Source: JAUVXJ01 sp964433755 (GTDB lineage: Bacteria > Chloroflexota > Anaerolineae > UBA7937 > B3-Chlor). From it: DNA of 64,000 bases. Below the pieces are notes generated by a model. The model searched no databases. It worked only from the letters and a program-made list of their open reading frames with translations, and had not been told where the DNA came from. The stretch lies in the NCBI GenBank assembly GCA_964433755.1, contig CAYSSR010000001.1, positions 186,001 to 250,000 of the forward strand, written 5' to 3'. Below, one piece after another: positions 58,811-64,000 of the stretch; position 1 is the first letter of the stretch; every line of letters starts with the position of its first letter. The position numbers were made by a program, and so were the translations under genes.

Positions 58811-59914
58811 ATGAGTCATCGGAGTAGGGTACTCCCGATGTTGGCCCTCCTGCTGGCAGGGCTGATGGTGCTGGTGGTCAATGGCTGCTCGGTGCTGCAG
58901 AGCTCGAGTGCGGCGACGCCTACCCCCACTAAGACACCCTTCGTCGCCGCCGCAGAGGAACCGACGCCCACGGCTACCGTGGTCGTGGCTTCGCCGACCC
59001 CGGAGAGGAGCTATGACTACTGCCCGTTGACCGGATTGAAGATGGCGGATCCGACATTGGCCATGCGCCGTCCCTTGGACATCAAGGTGGACAACTATGT
59101 GTCGAGCAGGCCGCCCTCAGGCCTGCACAAGGCCGATGTGGTGTTCGAGCACTTCGCGGAGGGTGCCATCACCCGCTTCAGTGCCATCTTTCTGTGCCAG
59201 GAGGCCGAGCAGGTAGGCCCGGTACGCAGCGCCAGACTGATCGACGTGGAGCACCTGGTGGACATGTTCGATGCCGTGCTGGTCCACTACGGTGCCGCCA
59301 ACCGGGTGCTGCCCATGATCGACGCCGCAGGCTTTCCGGACATGGATGGCTACTTTGGCGCTAAGGGCTTCGTCGTCGTCTCAGGCAGGGTCAGTCCTTT
59401 CAACAAGTTCTGCGATACCGAGGCCCTGTGGGAGGCTGTGGAGGAGAATGGCTGGCAGCAACCCGCCGACAGGCCAGGATTCACCTTCAGCGACTCAGTG
59501 GATTGGGATGATCAGGTCTCCGAGATCAAGGTCGTCTACGCCCCCCAGAACTGGGCGCGTTGGGAGTACGTTGAAGAGGATGGTTTATACGTCCGGTATG
59601 CCGGCGACTCGCTTCACGTGGAGGAGACGACCGGGGAGGCATTGACGGCGGCGAACGTGGTCGTTCTCCAGGCCCAGCACACAACCACTGATATCGACGA
59701 GGGATACGGGTCCTTCTCGGTAAGAATCGATCTGCTGGGGCAAGGGTCCGCACTGGTCTTCCGAGATGGCTTGAGAGCAGAGGGGACGTGGGTTCGCCAG
59801 AGCCAGGAGGAGATGATTAGCATAGTGGATGGGGATGGAGATCCTATCCCTCTCAAGCCAGGGAACGTATGGGTGCAAGTCGTGCCCGAGGTGGACATCG
59901 TGGAGACCAGCTAG
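58811..59914 (+). CDS. DUF3048 (YerB-like) lipoprotein
   Basis: 367 residues from ATG 58811, after GGAGGTGGGAG; upstream in-frame starts lack this site. A lipoprotein signal ends at VVNGC (lipobox), then a Pro/Thr-rich spacer (PTPTKTP and on) leads to the DUF3048 domain: MRRPLDIKVDNY, PPSGLHKADVVFEHFAEG, ITRFSAIF and VGPVRSARLIDVEH. YerB family proteins are exported and of unknown molecular function. The C-terminal half has the second family region (DQVSEIKVVYAP onward). It is ten bases upstream of a TPR gene, so co-expression is likely. Confidence 0.88.
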   Translation: MSHRSRVLPMLALLLAGLMVLVVNGCSVLQSSSAATPTPTKTPFVAAAEEPTPTATVVVASPTPERSYDYCPLTGLKMADPTLAMRRPLDIKVDNYVSSRPPSGLHKADVVFEHFAEGAITRFSAIFLCQEAEQVGPVRSARLIDVEHLVDMFDAVLVHYGAANRVLPMIDAAGFPDMDGYFGAKGFVVVSGRVSPFNKFCDTEALWEAVEENGWQQPADRPGFTFSDSVDWDDQVSEIKVVYAPQNWARWEYVEEDGLYVRYAGDSLHVEETTGEALTAANVVVLQAQHTTTDIDEGYGSFSVRIDLLGQGSALVFRDGLRAEGTWVRQSQEEMISIVDGDGDPIPLKPGNVWVQVVPEVDIVETS

Positions 59915-59923
59915 GCCAGGCTT

Positions 59924-61030
59924 ATGTACATCGAGCAAGAGAAGAAGCGAGGCCGTTTCCTGGCCTGGATACTGCTGCTGTTGATCATCCTCGCCGCTCT
60001 GGCCGTCTACGCGATCGTGGAGAGGCCGGAGCTGGTGGGCCAGGAGCCTCCCGAGGAGCCCGTAGAGACCGCTGAAGGACACGTTGAGGAGGCGGGCATC
60101 CTCCTTGACGCGGGCAAGATAGATGAGGCCATATCAGAGTACGAACGAGCCATCGAGCTAGACCCTGCGAATGCCGTGGCGTACGTACGGCTGGGGCGAC
60201 TGCTGACCCTTCGGGGGCACCACACGGAGGCGCTGGAAAGGACGAGCAAGGCCGTCGCATTGGCTCCGGAGAACGCCGAAGTTCAGGCTCTTCACGCCAT
60301 GGCACTGGACTGGAACGGCCAGTACGATGCCGCCGTGGCTGCCGCGCTGAGAGCGATAGAGCTGGATGAGGATTATGCGGAAGGACATGCGTACCTGGCT
60401 GAGGCCTACGCAGACAAGGATAGATGGGACGAGGCGCTGGAGAGTGCCAAGACCGCTGTCCGCCTGGATGGGTCGAGTTGGGTCACTCACCTCAACCTTG
60501 GCTACGTCTACGAGAAGATGGGCAGCTACAGCCAGGCTGTGGCCGAGTACGCGGAGGCAGCATCGCTACAGCCCAACCTCAGCTACCTGTACATCCGTCT
60601 GGCTCGCACATACCGGGTCTTGGGACGATACGAGTTGGCCGTAGCCCAGCTTGATCTCGCCGAGAACGTGGACCCCCATAACCCGGAGGTCTACGACACC
60701 ATGGGCCAGGTGTATTTGGAGCAGGGCGAATTCGAGCGTGCTGCGGACCGGTTTCGCAAGGCTATCGAAGAGGACGAAGAGTACGCTACCGCCTACGGGC
60801 ACCTGGGCATAGCCTACTTCCGGCTGATGCGCTGGGAGGATGCTATTCCGAACTTCCTCAAGGCCATCGACTACGGCTCGAGCGCGCCCGAGTATTACTA
60901 CGCACTCGGTTGGTCCTACATCAATCTCTCCGAAGACTGCGAGCAGGCGGTTCCCTACTTCGAGAGGGCTCTGGAGTTGGACATCTGGGCCCAGCCGGCC
61001 TGGGACGGGCTGGACTACTGCGAGGAGTGA
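59924..61030 (+). CDS. Membrane-anchored tetratricopeptide repeat protein
   Basis: 368 residues. A short basic N-terminus (EQEKKRGR) precedes one membrane helix (FLAWILLLLIILAALAVYAIV). The rest is about nine 34-residue TPR units, for example AGKIDEAISEYERAIELDP, DRWDEALESAKTAVRLDG and QGEFERAADRFRKAIEEDE. TPRs form a helical scaffold for protein-protein contacts, here probably outside the membrane since the N-terminus is basic. No enzymatic domain. The ribosome-binding site is weak, which suggests coupling to the lipoprotein gene. Partner unknown. Confidence 0.86.
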   Translation: MYIEQEKKRGRFLAWILLLLIILAALAVYAIVERPELVGQEPPEEPVETAEGHVEEAGILLDAGKIDEAISEYERAIELDPANAVAYVRLGRLLTLRGHHTEALERTSKAVALAPENAEVQALHAMALDWNGQYDAAVAAALRAIELDEDYAEGHAYLAEAYADKDRWDEALESAKTAVRLDGSSWVTHLNLGYVYEKMGSYSQAVAEYAEAASLQPNLSYLYIRLARTYRVLGRYELAVAQLDLAENVDPHNPEVYDTMGQVYLEQGEFERAADRFRKAIEEDEEYATAYGHLGIAYFRLMRWEDAIPNFLKAIDYGSSAPEYYYALGWSYINLSEDCEQAVPYFERALELDIWAQPAWDGLDYCEE

Positions 61031-61203
61031 GGAGTGCGCATCTCTCGTTGGGTGGTCAGCCTGGACAGTGAGGTTTGTTGTCTCTGTCACCTACCCTGGC
61101 CAAAACAGTCGATTTGGTGGAGAAAAACGCAGGAAAAGAGAAGAAAAGGGAGATTCGCGTAGGAGAGGAGGGGATACCGCATCGAGGCTCTTCCAGAGTA
61201 GGC

Positions 61204-61232
61204 TTGCACTTTTGTATGGAATAGTGTATCAT
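61204..61232 (+). promoter_or_regulatory. Promoter of groESL
   Basis: TTGCAC (61204-61209), 17-nt spacer, TATCAT (61227-61232). The CIRCE element begins 10 bases downstream, around the predicted transcription start. The preceding bases back to 61031 show only an A/G-rich stretch. Confidence 0.7.
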
Positions 61233-61242
61233 AGTGAGTAGA

Positions 61243-61269
61243 TTAGCACTCTGGGATTGAGAGTGCTAA
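61243..61269 (+). promoter_or_regulatory. CIRCE operator (HrcA binding site)
   Basis: Perfect inverted repeat: TTAGCACTC at 61243-61251, nine-base spacer, GAGTGCTAA at 61261-61269. It matches the CIRCE consensus in both arms, so HrcA repression with heat-induced release is expected (established knowledge). hrcA itself is not in the window. Confidence 0.95.
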
Positions 61270-61326
61270 TTTGTGTGATTCGGTATACACCACAAGGGAG
61301 AATATCATAAGAAGGAGGACTGGGAA

Positions 61327-61641
61327 ATGGCATTGAAACTCAAGCCACTGGCTGATCGGATCGTCGTCGAACCTGTGGAGCAGGAAGAGATGACGGCGTC
61401 TGGCATCTATGTGCCGGAGACAGCCAAGGAGAAGCCACAGGAGGCCAAGGTGGTGGCAGTTGGCCCAGGGCGTCTGCTGGACAACGGTGAGCGGGCACCC
61501 ATGGAGGTCAAGAACGGCGACCGGGTCATCTTTGCCAAGTACGCAGGTACAGAGGTCAAACTGGATGACACCAAGTACCTGGTACTCGGCGAGAAGGACG
61601 TTCTCGCCGTGCTCGAAGGAACGAAGACGAAGAAGAAATAG
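61327..61641 (+). CDS. groES: Co-chaperonin GroES
   Basis: 104 residues, ATG 61327 behind AAGGAGGACTGG. GroES forms the heptameric lid of the GroEL chaperonin. Features: LKPLADRIVVEPVEQEE at the start, the mobile-loop region TASGIYVPETAKEKPQEAKVVAVGPG, and the DRVIFAKYAGTEVKLD core. The length is slightly above the common 95 residues because of a longer GRLLDNGERAP roof loop and a Lys-rich C-terminus (TKTKKK). It is first in the CIRCE-controlled operon, separated from groEL by 93 bases that contain a hairpin. Confidence 0.97.
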   Translation: MALKLKPLADRIVVEPVEQEEMTASGIYVPETAKEKPQEAKVVAVGPGRLLDNGERAPMEVKNGDRVIFAKYAGTEVKLDDTKYLVLGEKDVLAVLEGTKTKKK

Positions 61642-61643
61642 AG

Positions 61644-61663
61644 CAAGCAGCGGCTGCTGCTTG
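61644..61663 (+). other. Perfect 8-bp intercistronic hairpin between groES and groEL
   Basis: Arms CAAGCAGC and GCTGCTTG around a GGCT tetraloop start two bases after the groES stop. No T tract follows. It could act as an mRNA-processing or stability element that sets the groES:groEL ratio. Confidence 0.5.
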
Positions 61664-61734
61664 ACGCTTCATGGAATCGCATTCGCTCGCTAGCTTAGAT
61701 CGATCCACACACTGCGCACAGGAGGTAGAACAGG

Positions 61735-63372
61735 ATGGCAAAACAACTGGTCTTTTCCGAGGAAGCTCGTAGAGACTTGAAGAATGGTATCGATGCTCTG
61801 GCCGGGGCTGTCAAGACTACGCTGGGACCCAAGGGGCGTAACGTCGCTTTGGACAAGAAGTTCGGCGCCCCCACCATCACCCACGACGGCGTCACAGTGG
61901 CCAAGGACATCGAGTTGGAGGAGCCCTTCGAGAACATGGGGGCCCAACTCCTGAAAGAGGCGGCCACCAGGACCAACGATGTCGCCGGCGACGGCACCAC
62001 CACGGCAACTGTCCTGGCCCAGATGATCGTAAACGAGGGGCTCAAGAACGTTGCTGCCGGTGCCAATCCCATGATCCTCAAGCGCGGCATAGAGAAAGCC
62101 ACCACGATAGTAGTCCAGGCGCTGAGGGACATGAGCCTTGACGTCAAGGGCAGGGAGGAGATCGCTCACGTTGCGGCTATCTCTGCTGCTGACGTGGAGA
62201 TCGGCGAGTTGATCGCCGAGGTCATGGACAGGGTAGGCAAAGACGGTGTGATCACCGTCGAGGAAGGAAAGGGGCTGGGCTTCGAGAAGGAGTACGTCGA
62301 GGGCATGCAGCTCGACCGAGGCTACATCTCGCACTACTTCATGACCGATCCTGAGCGACAGGAGGCGGTGCTGGAGGATCCTTATCTGTTGATCACCGAC
62401 AAGAAGATCTCCGCGGCCAGTGACATCGTGCCGGTTCTGGAGAAGCTGGCCCAGATAGGCAAACGGGAAGTGGTGGTCATCGCAGAGGACGTCGACGGAG
62501 AGGCCCTGGCTACCCTGGTGCTCAACAGGCTCCGGGGGGTGTTCAACGCGCTGGCCGTGAAGGCGCCGGGCTTTGGCGATCGTCGCAAGGCTATGTTGCA
62601 GGATATCGCCGTTCTCACAGGCGGCACCGTCATCACCGAGGAGGTGGGGCGCAAACTGGAGACGGCTACCATCAATGACCTGGGCAAGGCCGGCAAGGTG
62701 ATTTCCACCAAGGATGACACGACGATCATCGAGGGCAAGGGCGAAGAGTCCGACATCAAGGGCCGTATCGAGCAGATCAAGGGCCAGATAGAGACCACCA
62801 CGTCCGACTACGACAGGGAGAAGTTGCAGGAGCGGCTGGCGAAACTCGCCGGCGGCGTGGCCATCGTCAAGGTAGGTGCCGGGACCGAGGTAGAGTTGAA
62901 GGAGAAGAAGCACCGTGTCGAGGATGCTCTCTCAGCTACCCGGGCCGCCGTGGAGGAAGGTATCGTCCCCGGTGGTGGCGTGGCTTTGATCAACACCATA
63001 GCGGCACTGGACAAGTCGAAAGACCTCAAGGCGCTGAAGGGTGATGAGGCGACAGGCGTGTCCATCGTTCGTCGCGCTCTGGAGGAGCCTCTACGGCAGA
63101 TAGTGGAGAACTCCGGCAGGGACGGGGCAGTGGTGCTCGAGGAAGTTCGGCGTTTGCAGAAGAGCGGCAAGAACACCAACATCGGGTACGATGTACTGGC
63201 CGAGGATTTCGGTGACATGCCTGCGAAGGGCATCATCGACCCGGCGAAGGTGACTCGCTCCGCTGTGGAGAACGCGGCCAGTATCGCCGCCATGATCCTG
63301 ACTACGGAAGCTCTGATCACCGACATACCGGAGAAAGAGCCTCCCATGCCGGCGATGCCACCTCAGTACTAG
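61735..63372 (+). CDS. groEL: Chaperonin GroEL
   Basis: 545 residues, ATG 61735 after AGGAGG. ATP-driven folding chamber with GroES. Hallmarks: KTTLGPKGRNV, AGDGTTTATVLAQ (nucleotide site), the apical domain with VVIAEDVDGEALATLVLN and KAPGFGDRRKAML, and the AAVEEGIVPGGG signature. The usual Gly-Gly-Met-rich C-terminal tail is replaced by PPMPAMPPQY. Length is normal. It ends the operon; an intrinsic terminator begins 12 bases after the stop. Confidence 0.98.
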   Translation: MAKQLVFSEEARRDLKNGIDALAGAVKTTLGPKGRNVALDKKFGAPTITHDGVTVAKDIELEEPFENMGAQLLKEAATRTNDVAGDGTTTATVLAQMIVNEGLKNVAAGANPMILKRGIEKATTIVVQALRDMSLDVKGREEIAHVAAISAADVEIGELIAEVMDRVGKDGVITVEEGKGLGFEKEYVEGMQLDRGYISHYFMTDPERQEAVLEDPYLLITDKKISAASDIVPVLEKLAQIGKREVVVIAEDVDGEALATLVLNRLRGVFNALAVKAPGFGDRRKAMLQDIAVLTGGTVITEEVGRKLETATINDLGKAGKVISTKDDTTIIEGKGEESDIKGRIEQIKGQIETTTSDYDREKLQERLAKLAGGVAIVKVGAGTEVELKEKKHRVEDALSATRAAVEEGIVPGGGVALINTIAALDKSKDLKALKGDEATGVSIVRRALEEPLRQIVENSGRDGAVVLEEVRRLQKSGKNTNIGYDVLAEDFGDMPAKGIIDPAKVTRSAVENAASIAAMILTTEALITDIPEKEPPMPAMPPQY

Positions 63373-63383
63373 GGTGAGCAGCC

Positions 63384-63417
63384 AAGAAGCCCCTCTGAGA
63401 AGAGGGGCTTCTTCTTT
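63384..63417 (+). terminator. Intrinsic terminator of groESL
   Basis: A perfect 13-bp stem (63384-63396 with 63401-63413), GAGA tetraloop, followed by CTTTT. The stem is GC-rich in its upper half. It separates the operon from gyrA. Confidence 0.9.
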
Positions 63418-63446
63418 TGTTCATGGAACTTCGGCCCCAGGTGAAG

Positions 63447-63452
63447 TATAAT
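63447..63452 (+). promoter_or_regulatory. Likely -10 element of gyrA
   Basis: Consensus TATAAT at 63447-63452, with a partial -35 (TGGAAC, 63424-63429) at 17 bases. The position between the groESL terminator and ATG 63491 supports a promoter here. Confidence 0.5.
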
Positions 63453-63490
63453 CGGTTTGTCATCAGAATCGCGCGCAGGGAGCAAAGCCT

Positions 63491-64000
63491 ATGGAATTGG
63501 GCACGGTCAGACGCATCGACATTGACGAGGAGATGAAGGGTTCATACCTCGATTACGCCATGAGCGTGATCGTGGCCAGAGCCCTGCCTGACGCGAGTGA
63601 CGGGCTGAAGCCTGTCCATCGCCGCATCCTCTACGCCATGTACGACATGGGCTTGCGTCACGACCGCCCCTACAAGAAGAGCGCCCGTATCGTGGGAGAG
63701 GTCCTGGGCAAGTACCACCCACACGGGGATGCCGCCGTCTACGACGCGATGGTCAGGATGGCTCAGGATTTCTCTATGCGCTACCCGCTGGTCGACGGCC
63801 AGGGCAACTTCGGCTCTGTGGACGGGGACAGCGCAGCGGCGATGCGATACACGGAGGCACGTCTTCACGCCATTGCCGAAGGGATGCTGCAGGATATCGA
63901 CAAGGACACCGTGACCTTCGTGGACAACTTCGACGGCACTATACAGGAACCCGCCGTGCTTCCTGCCAAGGTGCCCAATCTGTTGCTGAACGGCGCGTCG
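63491..64000 (+). CDS. gyrA: DNA gyrase subunit A, 3'-truncated by window edge
   Basis: The first 170 codons are present. GyrA forms the breakage-reunion subunit of gyrase. MELGTVRRIDIDEEMKGSYL is followed by ARALPDASDGLKPVHRRILY, GKYHPHGDAAVYDAM and MRYTEARL with the catalytic tyrosine at Y120 (E. coli Y122). The residue equivalent to E. coli Ser83, in the quinolone-resistance region, is A81; the Asp87 equivalent D85 is kept. parC is possible, but the opening MELGTVRRIDIDEEM and lone-gene context favour gyrA. The start follows the groESL terminator and a TATAAT. Confidence 0.93.
   Translation, partial: MELGTVRRIDIDEEMKGSYLDYAMSVIVARALPDASDGLKPVHRRILYAMYDMGLRHDRPYKKSARIVGEVLGKYHPHGDAAVYDAMVRMAQDFSMRYPLVDGQGNFGSVDGDSAAAMRYTEARLHAIAEGMLQDIDKDTVTFVDNFDGTIQEPAVLPAKVPNLLLNGAS

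Noticed and set aside
61120..61160. A/G-rich stretch upstream of the groESL promoter
   Set aside because: Looks like a purine tract without repeat structure; no function could be supported.
1..64000. Mobile elements, CRISPR arrays, rRNA and tRNA genes
   Set aside because: No transposase or integrase motifs, no direct-repeat arrays and no structural RNA sequences were seen on either strand.

Overview
The window reads as a high-GC bacterial chromosome segment, most likely from Chloroflexota (Anaerolineae-like). This is inferred from the gene mix: many GT-C membrane glycosyltransferases, Pro/Thr-rich surface linkers of the PTPTPTP type, a CIRCE-controlled groESL operon, and a YerB-like DUF3048 lipoprotein. 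No taxonomic marker gene is present, so the assignment is tentative. Genes are dense and almost all on the + strand. Many start codons overlap the previous stop (ATGA, GTGA, TTGA), and GTG or TTG starts are common. No transposase, integrase, CRISPR array, rRNA or tRNA was seen.

Positions 1-50941 form one very large surface-glycan and glycosylation region. It holds two GT4 glycosyltransferases plus a third cut by the left edge, five GT2 enzymes (two of GtrB/DPM type with C-terminal membrane hairpins), eleven large multi-membrane GT-C/YfhO/DUF2079-type proteins, three flippase-like LPG-synthase-TM (UPF0104) proteins, three SAM methyltransferases, one left-handed beta-helix acyltransferase, one B12-binding radical SAM enzyme, and two AlkP-superfamily enzymes that bracket a GT2-DUF2304 pair. 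The likely scheme is that GT2 enzymes load sugars onto a polyprenyl-phosphate, the carrier is flipped, and GT-C enzymes transfer sugars outside the cell to lipids or proteins, while methyl- and acyltransferases modify the glycan. No Wzx/Wzy or ABC exporter is visible. In the middle (27302-30199) are two exported proteins, a TolB-like beta-propeller and a purple-acid-phosphatase-like protein. Promoters with a TGN-TATAAT-type extended -10 stand before these two genes and before the next glycan operon.

Positions 51270-54192 hold an unrecognised 703-residue membrane protein, with a near-consensus promoter and a 300-nt leader, and a 110-residue orphan. From 54342 the content is housekeeping: sua5-prmC-prfA on the - strand, gatB divergent from it through back-to-back promoters, a DUF3048 lipoprotein, a membrane-anchored TPR protein, groES-groEL behind a perfect CIRCE operator and closed by a strong terminator, and the start of gyrA, cut by the right edge.

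The most unusual features are: a ~130-residue extracytoplasmic module (core VFVHLVD) found nine times at the C-termini of six GT-C proteins; three tandem GT-C paralogues, the middle one lacking that module; the AlkP-GT2-DUF2304-AlkP cassette; a phosphoesterase with altered metal-site motifs; the unknown 703-residue protein; and compact hairpins placed directly after several stop codons.
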